In this document: in pieces, positions 50,861 to 60,447 of the stretch
How the letters are laid out: every line of letters begins with the position of its first letter
Position numbering within the stretch: position 1 is the stretch's first letter
DNA from: Aldehydirespirator sp963667505
GTDB lineage: Bacteria; Actinomycetota; Acidimicrobiia; Acidimicrobiales; Aldehydirespiratoraceae
Direction of reading: 5' to 3'
Length of the DNA stretch: 64,000 nucleotides
Assembly: GCA_963667505.2 (NCBI GenBank)
Contig: OY763490.2
Span: forward strand, 2,232,001 to 2,296,000
Made by a program: the position numbers and the translations under genes
Notes under the pieces: model-generated
Database searches by the model: none
The model's input: the letters and a program-made list of their open reading frames with translations, nothing else
What the model was told of the DNA's origin: nothing

Positions 50861-51814
50861 TTAGGCCTCGTTCACCAGGGGGACGACTGACTCGGCGAAG
50901 GCGTCGAACTGCTCTAGGTACTCCTCCAGGGTGCGGGCCCGGAACTTGAGGTGGAACGTGTTGGCTCCCGCAGCCCGGGCGTCCCGGATGCTGGACGCGA
51001 CCGGCTCGGGGCCGCAGGCCATCACCGGGGGCAGGCCCTCGGGGGCGGTTTCGGCCAGCAGATAGCACCATGGCGGCATGAAGCCGACGTCGAAGCGGGC
51101 GCCGTCGCGCCCGGCGTCGGCCGCGGCCGCGTGCATGGTGTCGATGATCTGGCCGTACTGCGACACCGGGTTGCCCATCGGCACGTAGCCGTCGCCGTAG
51201 CGGCCCGCCCGGCGCCACGCGGGCCGGCCGCTGCCGCCTACCCAGATCGGCAGCTCCCGCATCGGCGCGGGCCCCACCCCGACGTCGGAGTAGCTGAACG
51301 CCTCGCCCGAGTGGCTCACATAGGTGTCGGCGAAAGCGCCGCGCACCGCCTCAAGGGTCTCGTCGAGGAGTCGGCCTCTGGCCCCGAAGTCAACGTCGAG
51401 GGCCTCGAACTCGGCCTCCACATGCCCTGCTCCCACACCGAGGATGGCCCGGCCGCCGGAGAGATGGTCGAGCGTGGCGAAGGACTTGGCGGTCTGCAAT
51501 GGGTGGCGGTAGGCCGCGATCCACACCGCCGAGGCCAGGTTGACCGTCTCGGTGCATGCGGCCAGATACGACAGCGTGGCGACCGTGTCGTACCAGGTGG
51601 TGCCCATGTGGGCCGCGTAGTCGTTGTCGGGTATGGCAACGTGGTCGCACACTCCCACGAAGTCGTGGCCGGTGGCCTCGGCCTTGCGGGCGATGCACAC
51701 CAGGTCTTCGACGGTGGCGGCGTGCTCCCACGGGTCGGCGAGGGTGGCGGTGAGCGTCTGCACCGGCAGCGCCACCCCGTACGTCCATTTTCCGGCGGCG
51801 GTTATCGAAGCCAT
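50861..51814 (-). CDS. LLM-class flavin/F420-dependent oxidoreductase
   Basis: 317 residues, luciferase-like TIM barrel. Conserved segments: YGVALPVQTL, EATGHDFVGVCDHVAIP, LASAVWIAAYRHPLQTAKSF and ATLDHLSGGRAILGVGAG with HVEAEFEALD, then LPIWVGGSGRPAWRRAGRYG. In actinobacteria most such enzymes use F420. The substrate is unknown. It is convergent with the broken acyl-CoA ligase and divergent from the transporter operon, 105 bp away. Confidence 0.88.
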   Translation of the reverse strand: MASITAAGKWTYGVALPVQTLTATLADPWEHAATVEDLVCIARKAEATGHDFVGVCDHVAIPDNDYAAHMGTTWYDTVATLSYLAACTETVNLASAVWIAAYRHPLQTAKSFATLDHLSGGRAILGVGAGHVEAEFEALDVDFGARGRLLDETLEAVRGAFADTYVSHSGEAFSYSDVGVGPAPMRELPIWVGGSGRPAWRRAGRYGDGYVPMGNPVSQYGQIIDTMHAAAADAGRDGARFDVGFMPPWCYLLAETAPEGLPPVMACGPEPVASSIRDARAAGANTFHLKFRARTLEEYLEQFDAFAESVVPLVNEA

Positions 51815-51919
51815 CGCCTCAAGATGTTACGGTGCCGCGTCGCTGCTGTCCTCGCGGCGTGCCGGGACGGCGGAGGCCGCACTCGCCCACCCTGCGAACA
51901 GGAGTCAGGCAGCCGACAA

Positions 51920-54277
51920 GTGGACGAGAACCAACCCGACCAGGCCACCGGCACCGCAGGAGACGACGCCGCGACGCTGACTGAGGCCCTGCTGGCCGAG
52001 GAGTCGGCCCGCCACGAGGCGCAGGCCCGGGCGGGCGAGCAGGTGCTGTTCGCCGACGACCTGCTGCCCGGCGTCGGCGACGAGGAGATGCCGCTGCGGC
52101 AGGGCCTGGCCATGGGCGGGGCGTTCACCTTCATCGTGCTGCTGGTGCTCAACAGCCTCGACGAGCTCGAGCAGGCCGCCATGGCCGTGCTCGCCCCCGA
52201 CATCCGCGACACCTTCGGCGTGTCCGACGGCACCATCACCTTCATCGCCTCGGCGTCGGCCGCGTTCGTGGTGCTGGGAGCGTTCCCGATGGGATGGCTG
52301 GCCGACCGCATGAGGCGGGCGCCGATAGTCGGCGTGGCCAGCGCGGTGTTCTCGGGGATGGTGCTGCTGTCGGGCTTCGCGGTCAACGCCTTCATGCTGT
52401 TCTGGACCCGGTTCGGCGCGGGCATGGCCAAGTCGAACACCATCCCGGTGCACAGTTCGCTGCTGGCCGACACCTACCCCATCGGCGTGCGGGGCCGCAT
52501 CGGGGGGCTCACCCACTCCGTCGGCCGGGCGGTGGCGGCGGTGAGCCCCATCGCGGTGGGCACCGTGGCCTGGATCGCGGGCGGTGACGAGGGCTGGCGC
52601 TGGGCGTTCTTCCTGCTGGGGCTGCCGGTGGCGGTGTTCGCGGTAGCGGCGTTCCGCATCCCCGAGCCGCCCCGAGGCCAATGGGAGAAGAGCACCGTCC
52701 TCAGCCAGGTGATCGGTGACGACGACCCCGCGCCGATCTCGGTGGAGGCCGCCTTCAACCGGCTGCTGAGGATCCGCACCGTGAAGGCTGTGCTGCTGGC
52801 CTTCATCGCGCTGGGTTTCGTGCTGTTCACGATCCCGGTGCAAGCCAACCTGTTCCTGGAGGACGAGTTCGGCCTCGACACCTTCGACCGGGGCGTGGCC
52901 ACGTCGGTGGCCGGGTTCGCGGCGGCGATCCTGCTGCCGTTGGTGGGCGTGCGCTTCGACCGTCTGTACCGGCGCAACCCGGCGCTGACGCTGCGGCTGA
53001 TCGGCGGGCTGCTGCTGCCCACCGCGGTGCTGGTGCCGCTGCAGTTCGCCATGCCCAACGAGTACCTGTTCGTGGCCATCGACGTGCCCCGCACGGTGCT
53101 GTCGGCGGCCGCGTTCGCGATGGTCGGGCCGATGATCTGGTCGATCCTCCCCTACCGGCTGCGGGGGCTGGGCTCCGCGCTGATCACCTTGTTCATCTTC
53201 CTGTTCGGCGCGGTCGGGGGGTCGCTGGCCGCGGCCTTCCTGATCGACTCCTACGGCGTGCAGACCGCGGTGACCGTGCTGTCCATCCCGGCGGTGACCG
53301 TCGGCTCGATCTTCTTGATGCGGGGGTCGCTGTCGATCAGGCACGACCTGTCGATGGTGGTGGCCGAGCTCAAGGAGGAGCTGGCCGAGCACGAGCGCCG
53401 CCGCACCGCTCCCGAGTCCACCCCGGCGCTGCAGGCCAGCAGCATCGACTTCAGCTACGGCGCCGTTCAGGTGCTCTTCGACGTGTCCTTCGAGGTGGGC
53501 CGGGGCCAGACGCTGGCGCTGCTCGGAGCCAACGGGGCCGGCAAGTCCACCGCGCTGAGCGTGGTCACCGGGCTGTTCACCCCCGAGCGGGGCGTGGTGC
53601 GCATGCACGGGCGCGCCATCACCTACACCACGCCCGAGCAGCGCTCGGCCATGGGCATACAGATGCTGCCCGGCGGCCGCGGCGTGTTCCGCGACCTGAG
53701 CATCGAGGACAACCTGCGCATCGGCGCGTACAAGTACCGCCGCGACCCGGCCGACGTGCGCCGCCGAATCGACCGGGTGGTGGAGATGTTCGACCAGCTC
53801 GACGGCCGTCTGGGCGAGCGGGCCGGCGACCTCTCCGGCGGCCAGCAGCAGATGCTGGCGCTGGCGCGGGTGATGATGCACGACCCCGACATCCTCATCA
53901 TCGACGAGCTGAGCATGGGCCTCGCCCCGACCATCGTCCAGGATCTGGTGGCCGGCCTGCAGCGGCTGCGGGAGTCCGGCCAGACGATGATCGTGGTAGA
54001 GCAGTCGATGAGCCTCGCGCTGTCGCTGGCCGACGAGGCGGTGTTCCTCGAGAAGGGCGAGGTCCGCTACTCCGGTCCGGCCCGCCATCTCGCTGAGCGC
54101 CCCGATCTGATCCATGCCGTGCTGCTGGGTTCCGCCGCGGCCGACGGCGACAGCGGCGCTGGCCTCGACTCCCGAACCGCCGACTCCGACGATGCCACGA
54201 ACGCCGCAAGCGTCCCGGGAGGAGACGACGGGGGCCAGGGAGGCGGCCGGGCCCCGGGCTCGGACGGCGGGGGCTGA
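51920..54277 (+). CDS. MFS transporter fused to a LivF-type ABC ATPase
   Basis: 785 residues from GTG 51920. Residues about 60-450 are a 12-helix major facilitator (GAFPMGWLADRMRRAPIVG is the loop 2-3 signature; LFWTRFGAGMAKSN follows). Residues about 490-730 are an ABC ATPase of the LivF type: Walker A LLGANGAGKST, signature LSGGQQQMLALARVM, Walker B LIIDELSMGLAP, and an FLEKGEVRYSG end. A Gly/Ser/Asp-rich tail closes it. The frame is continuous, so the fusion is real. The next gene, five bases on, supplies LivH, LivM and LivG functions; this provides the missing LivF. Confidence 0.88.
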   Translation: MDENQPDQATGTAGDDAATLTEALLAEESARHEAQARAGEQVLFADDLLPGVGDEEMPLRQGLAMGGAFTFIVLLVLNSLDELEQAAMAVLAPDIRDTFGVSDGTITFIASASAAFVVLGAFPMGWLADRMRRAPIVGVASAVFSGMVLLSGFAVNAFMLFWTRFGAGMAKSNTIPVHSSLLADTYPIGVRGRIGGLTHSVGRAVAAVSPIAVGTVAWIAGGDEGWRWAFFLLGLPVAVFAVAAFRIPEPPRGQWEKSTVLSQVIGDDDPAPISVEAAFNRLLRIRTVKAVLLAFIALGFVLFTIPVQANLFLEDEFGLDTFDRGVATSVAGFAAAILLPLVGVRFDRLYRRNPALTLRLIGGLLLPTAVLVPLQFAMPNEYLFVAIDVPRTVLSAAAFAMVGPMIWSILPYRLRGLGSALITLFIFLFGAVGGSLAAAFLIDSYGVQTAVTVLSIPAVTVGSIFLMRGSLSIRHDLSMVVAELKEELAEHERRRTAPESTPALQASSIDFSYGAVQVLFDVSFEVGRGQTLALLGANGAGKSTALSVVTGLFTPERGVVRMHGRAITYTTPEQRSAMGIQMLPGGRGVFRDLSIEDNLRIGAYKYRRDPADVRRRIDRVVEMFDQLDGRLGERAGDLSGGQQQMLALARVMMHDPDILIIDELSMGLAPTIVQDLVAGLQRLRESGQTMIVVEQSMSLALSLADEAVFLEKGEVRYSGPARHLAERPDLIHAVLLGSAAADGDSGAGLDSRTADSDDATNAASVPGGDDGGQGGGRAPGSDGGG

Positions 54278-54282
54278 GCGCG

Positions 54283-57105
54283 ATGGTGCTCGCCGCGTGG
54301 ATAACCCGCCAGCTCGTGTTCAACGGCGCGGTCACCGGCCTGGTGATCGGCATGCTGGCCATGGGCATCGTGCTGATCTATCGCTCGACGAGGGTGATCA
54401 ACTTCGCGGTGGGCAATCTGGGGCTGCCGGCCGCGGCCCTGTTCGCGCTGATGCAGATCGACTGGGGCTTCCCGTTCTGGATCGGCCTGGCCTGCGCGCT
54501 GCTGGTGGGCACGATGGCCGGAGCGCTGGTGGAGCTGACCGTGGTTCGGAGGCTGTTCAGACGGCCCCGGGTGATCCTGCTGGTGGCCACGGTGGGGGTG
54601 GCCCAGCTGATGCGGGCGGTGGTCGCCTCGTTGCCCGACATCGAGAACACCGGCGGGCGGTACCCGGTGGCGGCCCGCACCATGTGGGAGGACGCCCCGT
54701 TCGGTCTGCGGATCGGCGCTCCTCAGGTGGCCATCATCGTCGTGGTGCCCCTTGTGGCCGTCGCCCTGGGCTGGATGCTGAACCGCACCACCTTCGGCCG
54801 GGCGGTGGCCGCTTCGGCGGGCAACCCCGAACTGGCCCGCCTGTCGGGCGTCAACCCCAAGGTGGTGTCCACCTTCGTGTGGACCGTGGCGGGACTGCTC
54901 TCTTCGCTGTCGATCATCCTGCTCAGCGGCCAGTCCGGCGCGGTGACCGGCCTCGAGAACCTGGGCCCCCTCACCCTGGCGCGGGCGCTGGCCGCGGCGA
55001 CCGTGGCCGGCATGTGGTCGTTCCCGCGCGCGGTGGCGGCCGGGCTCGGCATCGGCGTCGTGGAGTCGGTGGTGCGGTTCAACTACCTGTCCGAGGCCGG
55101 CCTCATCGACTTCCTGCTGTTCTGCGCGGTGCTGGTGGCGGTGTACGTGCAGAGCCGGGGAAGCCCCGAGGAGGCCATCCTGGCGTTCGTGCCCCGCATC
55201 CGGCCGGTGCCGGCCCGGCTGGAGAGGCTGTGGTGGGTCCGGGCGCTGCCCCGGATCGCGCTGGGCGCCGGCCTGGTCTTCGCGGTCGTGCTGCCGCTGA
55301 TCGTGGAACTGCCGTCGAGGCATCTGCTGTACGCCACCGTGCTGGGCTTCGCCATCTGCGCTATGTCGGTGACGGTTATCACCGGCTGGTCGGGGCAGCT
55401 GTCGCTGTCGCAGATGGCTTTCGCCGGGATCGGAGCCCTGTCGGCCGCGGCCTTCAGCCGCGGGGTGGAGCTCGACATCGGCTGGCGCAGCTTCCGGCTG
55501 ATCGACTTCGAGGCCGGCGGAGTGCCGTTCGTGGTGTCGATCCTGCTGGCCACGCTGTTCACGGCCGCGGTGGCGGTGCTGATCGGCGCGGGCGCGCTGC
55601 GCGTGCGGGGCCTGATGCTGGCGGTGAGCACGTTCGCGTTCTCGATCGCGTCCACCCAGTACCTGTTCCGCCGGCCGTTCTTCAGCGGCGGCAGCACCGG
55701 GGGCGTGCCCTTCGACCGGGGAAGCCTGTTCGGCATCGACCTCATGTCGCAGCGGTCGTACTACTACTTCATGCTGGGCGGCTTCGTGATCGCCTACGCG
55801 GTGGTCTCCCGGCTGCGCCGCAGCGGGATCGGCCGCTCCACCATCGCAGTGCGCGACAACCCGGCCGGGGCCTCGGCCTACACGGTGAGCCCCACCCGGG
55901 CCAAGCTCACCGCCTTCGCTCTGGCTGGCGGACTCGCGGGTTTCGGAGGCGCCCTGCTGGGCGGGCTGGTGCAGAACATCCGTTTCTCGGAGGCCCTGTT
56001 CCAGGTGGAGGACTCGCTGCGGGTCGTGGGCATGGCCGTGATCGGCGGCCTGGGCTCGGTGACCGGGGCGGTTCTCGGCGCGGTGTGGGTGGAGGGCATG
56101 CCGGCCTTCTTCGGCGACAACGACCTGGTGCCGCTGTTCACGTCCAGCATCGGGCTGCTGTTCATCATCATGTACCTGCCGGGGGGGTTCATCCAGGTCG
56201 TGTACGGCGCCAGGGACGGCCTGCTGGGCTGGCTCGAGTCCCGGCTCCCGCCGATGGAGGCGCCGAGGGCGGCCGGTTCGACGCCGGCTGCGCTCACCCG
56301 CCGCGGACCGGCGGGCCCCGACGCTTCGGAAGTGGTGATGCGAGCCCGGTCCATATCGGTGCGCTTCGGAGGCAACCAGGCGGTGTCGGGCGTGGATGTG
56401 GAGGTCCGCCGAGACGAGATCGTCGGCCTGATAGGCACCAACGGCGCCGGCAAGACCACCCTGATGAACGCGGTGGGCGGCCTGGTGCCCTACGAGGGCC
56501 GCGTCGAGATCATGGGCAAGGACATGACGGGCGCGTCAGCGGCGCGGCGGGCCCGCACCGGGCTGGGGCGGACCTTCCAGGCCGCGACCCTGTTCCCGGA
56601 GCTGACCGTGCGCGAGACGGTGATGGTCGCCCTTGAGGCCCGGGGCCGCACACCGCTGGTGTCGACGGCATTGCACCTTCCCCACACGTTCGCCAGCGAG
56701 AGTCGGCGCCGCCGCGAGGCGGACGAGCTGATCGACTGGCTGGGCTTGGGCTCCCACGCCGACCACTATGTGTCGGATCTGTCCACCGGCTCCAGGCGGA
56801 TCGTGGAATTGGCCGGGCTGCTGGCCCTCGATGCCGGGGTGCTCTGCCTGGACGAGCCCACCGCCGGAGTGGCCCAACGAGAGACCGAGGCCTTCGCCCC
56901 GCTGATACGCCGCATCCGTGGCGAGCTGGGGGCGGGCATCCTGCTGATCGAGCACGACATGACGGTGATAATGGGAGTGAGCGACCGGGTGTACTGCTTG
57001 GAGTCCGGCTCGGTGATCGCCCAGGGCACCCCCGACGATGTACGCCGCGACCCGCAGGTGGTCGCCAGCTACCTCGGCAGCACGAGCGAGACCGAACACG
57101 GCTGA
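54283..57105 (+). CDS. Fused branched-chain-type ABC transporter: two permeases and a LivG-type ATPase
   Basis: 940 residues. LivH-like permease at about 1-290 (NFAVGNLGLPAAALFALMQ; Gly-rich repeat LSSLSIILLSGQSGAVTGLE), LivM-like permease at about 330-660 (GWSGQLSLSQMAFAGIGALS and DNPAGASAYTVSPTRAKLTA), and a LivG ATPase at about 690-940 (Walker A IGTNGAGKTTLMNAV; signature DLSTGSRRIVELAG, with Thr instead of Ser-Gly-type SGGQ; Walker B VLCLDEPTAGV). With the preceding MFS-LivF fusion a whole importer is made from two polypeptides. No substrate-binding protein is encoded nearby. Confidence 0.88.
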   Translation: MVLAAWITRQLVFNGAVTGLVIGMLAMGIVLIYRSTRVINFAVGNLGLPAAALFALMQIDWGFPFWIGLACALLVGTMAGALVELTVVRRLFRRPRVILLVATVGVAQLMRAVVASLPDIENTGGRYPVAARTMWEDAPFGLRIGAPQVAIIVVVPLVAVALGWMLNRTTFGRAVAASAGNPELARLSGVNPKVVSTFVWTVAGLLSSLSIILLSGQSGAVTGLENLGPLTLARALAAATVAGMWSFPRAVAAGLGIGVVESVVRFNYLSEAGLIDFLLFCAVLVAVYVQSRGSPEEAILAFVPRIRPVPARLERLWWVRALPRIALGAGLVFAVVLPLIVELPSRHLLYATVLGFAICAMSVTVITGWSGQLSLSQMAFAGIGALSAAAFSRGVELDIGWRSFRLIDFEAGGVPFVVSILLATLFTAAVAVLIGAGALRVRGLMLAVSTFAFSIASTQYLFRRPFFSGGSTGGVPFDRGSLFGIDLMSQRSYYYFMLGGFVIAYAVVSRLRRSGIGRSTIAVRDNPAGASAYTVSPTRAKLTAFALAGGLAGFGGALLGGLVQNIRFSEALFQVEDSLRVVGMAVIGGLGSVTGAVLGAVWVEGMPAFFGDNDLVPLFTSSIGLLFIIMYLPGGFIQVVYGARDGLLGWLESRLPPMEAPRAAGSTPAALTRRGPAGPDASEVVMRARSISVRFGGNQAVSGVDVEVRRDEIVGLIGTNGAGKTTLMNAVGGLVPYEGRVEIMGKDMTGASAARRARTGLGRTFQAATLFPELTVRETVMVALEARGRTPLVSTALHLPHTFASESRRRREADELIDWLGLGSHADHYVSDLSTGSRRIVELAGLLALDAGVLCLDEPTAGVAQRETEAFAPLIRRIRGELGAGILLIEHDMTVIMGVSDRVYCLESGSVIAQGTPDDVRRDPQVVASYLGSTSETEHG

Positions 57106-57141
57106 CCGCTAGCGCCCAACCATCGCCACAGTTCCGGAGAC

Positions 57142-57240
57142 CCGGATCGGGCTGCGGGCGCCAACTAGCTGCGACAGCCCCGGAAGCCCGGATCGGGCTG
57201 CGGGCGCCAACTAGCTGCGACAGCCCCGGAAGCCCGGATC
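57142..57240. repeat. 46-bp tandem repeat holding the stop codon of the small membrane gene
   Basis: Units start at 57142, 57188 and (partial) 57234, period 46 bp. The minus-strand gene at 57211-57579 ends GFRGCRS and TAG inside the unit, so its 3' end is duplicated downstream, as in the glcF minisatellite. The left flank (57106-57141) holds nothing else. Confidence 0.9.
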
Positions 57241-57579
57241 GGGGCCGCCGCGGCGAGGAGGGGCGAAGAAGTCGTTCTCGTCTTCGGCGAGCTGCTGGTG
57301 GCGACGCATGGTCGCCCGGCGCTCGGCCTCCAAGTAGAGGTAGCGCTGCACGTCCTCGGGGGTGTCGTCGTTCATGAACATCTCCGTGGCGACGGGATCG
57401 CGGCACAGTTCCTCGCGGATGTCGTCCCTGGTGATGACCCCGTCGACGGCCCGGACGGCTCGCAGCCGCTTCGTCCGCCAGCGGTACCACAACGTCCTGA
57501 GCTTCGGGACGAACAGCCCAAGGTTGAACATGATGAACCCGAAGGCCGCGAACTCTGCGGTCATGATCAGCGGCGCCAT
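57211..57579 (-). CDS. Small membrane protein, N-terminal single span
   Basis: 122 residues from ATG 57579, with AGGAG seven bases upstream. One hydrophobic helix at about 8-28 (EFAAFGFIMFNLGLFV), then a basic then acidic cytoplasmic part (TRDDIREELCRDPVATEMF, MNDDTPEDVQRYLYLEAERR) and an Arg/Gly/Pro tail. No family recognised. The gap of 177 bp to fabH (57580-57756) is AT-rich and probably holds divergent promoters. Confidence 0.6.
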   Translation of the reverse strand: MAPLIMTAEFAAFGFIMFNLGLFVPKLRTLWYRWRTKRLRAVRAVDGVITRDDIREELCRDPVATEMFMNDDTPEDVQRYLYLEAERRATMRRHQQLAEDENDFFAPPRRGGPDPGFRGCRS

Positions 57580-57756
57580 GCTGCGTCTCCTATTCCGATT
57601 CCGAGGCGGATAACTGCTGCCTGTCAAAGATAGCGATAATGGCTGTAAAATAATGTAGCTTGATATTCCGGACCGGCCAACCCCGGCGCTGATGAGCGCT
57701 TGGCCACCCCTGGATGATGGCGAGCCTCGACACTGCCCGTTAGGTTCGACGGCGTC

Positions 57757-58857
57757 ATGGCCGCTGTTATCGTCGGCACGGGGACAGCGGTTCCGCCCAA
57801 TGTGGTGCATAATCACGACCTGTCCCGCCTCCTGGACACCAGCGACGAGTGGATCCGCTCCCGCACCGGGGTGAGGTCGCGCCGGTTCGTGGAGCCGGGC
57901 ACGGGCGCCTCGGACTTGGCCGCGGAAGCGGCCCGGACGGCGCTGCGCGACGCCGGAACCGACCCGTCCGCCGTGGACGCGGTGGTGTGCGCCACCATGA
58001 CCCCCGACTGCCAGAACCCGGGCATCGCGGGAGCGGTCCAGCGCAAGGCCGGCCTGGGCGGCGCGGTGTTCGACCTCCGCCAGCAGTGCGCCGGCTTCCT
58101 GTTCGGGCTCGACCTGGCCGACATGCTGATCGCCACCGGCCGGGCTGGCACTGTGCTGGTCGTCGGAGCCGAGGTCCATGCCGGCTATCTGCCGTGGGGC
58201 GACGCATGGGAGATCGTTCTGGGTCGCACGGATCGGCCGCCGACCGACGAGGAGCGGGCGTTGGCCACCCGCTACCGGGGCTGGAGCGTGCTGTTCGGAG
58301 ACGGCGCGGGCGCCATCGTGCTGCAGGCTTCCCCGAACGCGGACGCGGATAAGGCTTCCCCCGCCGGAATCCTGGTCTCGGTGCTGAGGACCGACGGCGC
58401 TCACGCCGACCTGATCGAGGTGCCGGGCCTGGGCTCGCGCCTGCGCCCGTACGCGGATGCGGCGCAGCTAGCCGACGGTCTCCATCACCCGACCATGAAC
58501 GGCGCCGGACTGTACCGGATGGCGGTTGAGACCATGCCGGCGGCGGTGCGCGAGGCGCTGGGGACCGTCGGCTGCGGCGTCGATGACCTCGACTTGGTGG
58601 TGGCCCATCAGGCGAACGTCCGCATCCTGGAAGGGGCGCGGCGCCGGCTCGGCGTGGGCGCCGATGTAATGCCGTCCAACATCGAGCACTGGGGCAACAC
58701 GACTGCGGCCACTCTGCCCATCCTCTACCACGAGTTGCGCGGCCAGGGCCGGGTGCGACCCGGGTCGCTGGTGGCGTTCACCAGCTTCGGCGCGGGCGCC
58801 CACTGGGGGGCAGTCCTCTACCGCGAGCCTGCCGCCGATGCCGAGGAGGCGGCGTGA
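57757..58857 (+). CDS. 3-oxoacyl-ACP synthase III (FabH-like ketosynthase)
   Basis: 366 residues, longer than FabH (about 320). Thiolase fold with catalytic C111 (DLRQQCAGFLFGLD), His in VVAHQANVRILE and Asn in EHWGNTTAATLPIL; the early DTSDEWIRSRTGVRSRRF is typical. An insertion at about 150-175 (YLPWGDAWEIVLGRTDRPPT) gives the extra length. It makes a C-C bond between an acyl-CoA and malonyl-ACP, or a related beta-ketone. The start of the next gene overlaps its last bases, so it forms an operon with a DUF1295 protein and an O-methyltransferase; a secondary lipid product is possible. Confidence 0.88.
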   Translation: MAAVIVGTGTAVPPNVVHNHDLSRLLDTSDEWIRSRTGVRSRRFVEPGTGASDLAAEAARTALRDAGTDPSAVDAVVCATMTPDCQNPGIAGAVQRKAGLGGAVFDLRQQCAGFLFGLDLADMLIATGRAGTVLVVGAEVHAGYLPWGDAWEIVLGRTDRPPTDEERALATRYRGWSVLFGDGAGAIVLQASPNADADKASPAGILVSVLRTDGAHADLIEVPGLGSRLRPYADAAQLADGLHHPTMNGAGLYRMAVETMPAAVREALGTVGCGVDDLDLVVAHQANVRILEGARRRLGVGADVMPSNIEHWGNTTAATLPILYHELRGQGRVRPGSLVAFTSFGAGAHWGAVLYREPAADAEEAA

Positions 58858-59636
58858 GCGCGCTGGGCTTGGCCGTCCTGGTCGCGGCCCTCTTGATGGG
58901 CGGCTGCTGGCTGGTGAGCCTCCCCAAGCGCGACGTGTCGATCGTCGATCCGCTCTGGCCGATGGTGTTCGTGGCGGTCGCCTGGTCGCTGTGGCTGTGG
59001 GGCGACGGCGACGCCGGCGGCGGGCGGGTCGGTCTGATGCTGGTGATGGTGACCCTGTGGGGCCTTCGGCTGGGCGCTCATCTCACCGCCCGCAAGTGGG
59101 GCGAGCCCGAGGACTTCCGCTACGCGTCGCTGCGACGACGCCTGCCGCCGTTCTGGCTGTGGAGCCTGCTGGTGGTGTTCGTCTTGCAGGCCGTGCTGGC
59201 GGTGGTCGTCTCGTTGCCGGTGCAGGCGGTGCTGGGCGACACCGATCCGGCGCCGCTGGGCTGGCTGGACTGGGTCGGCGCGGCGGTGTGGGCCCTCGGG
59301 CTGGTGTTCGAGTCGGTGGCCGACGAGCAGCTGCGCCGTTTCCGGGCCGACGAGTCCAACCGCGGCACGGTCATGGAGCGCGGCCTGTGGCGCTACAGCC
59401 GCCACCCCAACTACTTCGGGGACTGCGCGGTCTGGTGGGGCGTCTACCTGGTGGCCGCCGCAGCCGGGGCGTGGTGGACGCTCGTCGGGCCATTGGTGAT
59501 GACCATCCTGCTGCTGCGGGTGTCGGGGGTCACCCTGCTGGAGCGCCGCCTCAACAAGCACCGGCCCGGCTACGCCGAGTACGCGGCCCGCACCAGCGCT
59601 TTCGTCCCGATGCCGCCCCGCAAGGCCGGCCGTTAG
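58854..59636 (+). CDS. DUF1295 membrane protein (steroid 5-alpha-reductase-like fold)
   Basis: 260 residues from GTG 58854, overlapping the fabH-like stop by four bases. Six to seven hydrophobic segments, with the family core RGTVMERGLWRYSRHPNYFG near residue 170 and ERRLNKHRPGYAEYAARTSA near the end. Members of the isoprenylcysteine methyltransferase/5-alpha-reductase-like superfamily reduce or methylate lipids. Substrate unknown. Confidence 0.85.
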   Translation: MSALGLAVLVAALLMGGCWLVSLPKRDVSIVDPLWPMVFVAVAWSLWLWGDGDAGGGRVGLMLVMVTLWGLRLGAHLTARKWGEPEDFRYASLRRRLPPFWLWSLLVVFVLQAVLAVVVSLPVQAVLGDTDPAPLGWLDWVGAAVWALGLVFESVADEQLRRFRADESNRGTVMERGLWRYSRHPNYFGDCAVWWGVYLVAAAAGAWWTLVGPLVMTILLLRVSGVTLLERRLNKHRPGYAEYAARTSAFVPMPPRKAGR

Positions 59637-59648
59637 CATCGTCTCGCA

Positions 59649-60311
59649 GTGAGCTTCCGAACTGTCTTTCTGGCCGAGGCGCTCGCCGCCTATGTCCGGG
59701 ACCATTCGACCGGTCCCGACGAGGTGCAGAGCCGGCTGATCGCCGTCACCGCCGAGCTCGGCGACGCCAGCGTGATGCAGATCGGCTCGGAGCAGGGCGC
59801 CTTCATGACCGTGCTCACAACGGTGCTGCAGCCGGGATTCGCGGTGGAGGTGGGCACCTTCACCGGCTACTCCGCGCTGGCCGTGGCCAAGGCGCTGCCG
59901 CCGGGAGGCCGCCTGATGTGCTGCGACATCTCCGAGGAGTGGACCGCCATCGCCCGCGAGCACTGGGAGCAGGCCGGCGTGGCCGACCGCATCGAGCTGC
60001 GCATCGGGCCCGCGCTGGGCACCTTGCGGGCCCTGCCCGCGGAACCCAAGGTGGATCTGGCGTTCATCGACGCCGACAAAGGCTCCTACATCGACTACTA
60101 CGAGGAGTTGGTGCCCCGGCTGTCGGACCGAGGCGTGATCCTGGTGGACAACGCGCTGTGGGACGGACACGTCGCCGACCCGGACCGCAACGACCCCACC
60201 ACCGAGACCATCCGAGCCTTCAACGCCCACGTCGTGGCCGACGAACGGGTGACGGTCTCGCTGCTGCCGGTGGGCGACGGCCTGTCGTTCATCGCCCGCC
60301 GCCCGGCCTGA
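59649..60311 (+). CDS. O-methyltransferase (caffeoyl-CoA OMT-like family)
   Basis: 220 residues from GTG 59649. SAM-binding motif I VEVGTFTGYSALAVAKALPP, acidic loop MCCDISEEWTAIAREHW, metal ligands in LAFIDADKGSYIDYYE and VILVDNALWDGHV. This is the divalent-metal-dependent catechol-type family, length normal. Twelve bp after the DUF1295 gene, so co-transcribed. Substrate unknown. Confidence 0.88.
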   Translation: MSFRTVFLAEALAAYVRDHSTGPDEVQSRLIAVTAELGDASVMQIGSEQGAFMTVLTTVLQPGFAVEVGTFTGYSALAVAKALPPGGRLMCCDISEEWTAIAREHWEQAGVADRIELRIGPALGTLRALPAEPKVDLAFIDADKGSYIDYYEELVPRLSDRGVILVDNALWDGHVADPDRNDPTTETIRAFNAHVVADERVTVSLLPVGDGLSFIARRPA

Positions 60312-60447
60312 CCTCGTCGCAGCCTCACCAACGGCCGCCATGGCCGCGGCTGCGGTCCAATGCCTCCTCGCCGGGTCCGAGGGCATGTTTCTCGTCGTCG
60401 AGGGCCCGCGCCAGGGCCTAGTCGGCGTCTGACCGCCTGGGTGTCGA

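Noticed and set aside
54283..57105. LivH-LivM-LivG fusion as an artefact of a missed stop
   Set aside because: The frame is continuous with normal linkers and the upstream gene supplies the only missing component, so the fusion is functionally coherent.
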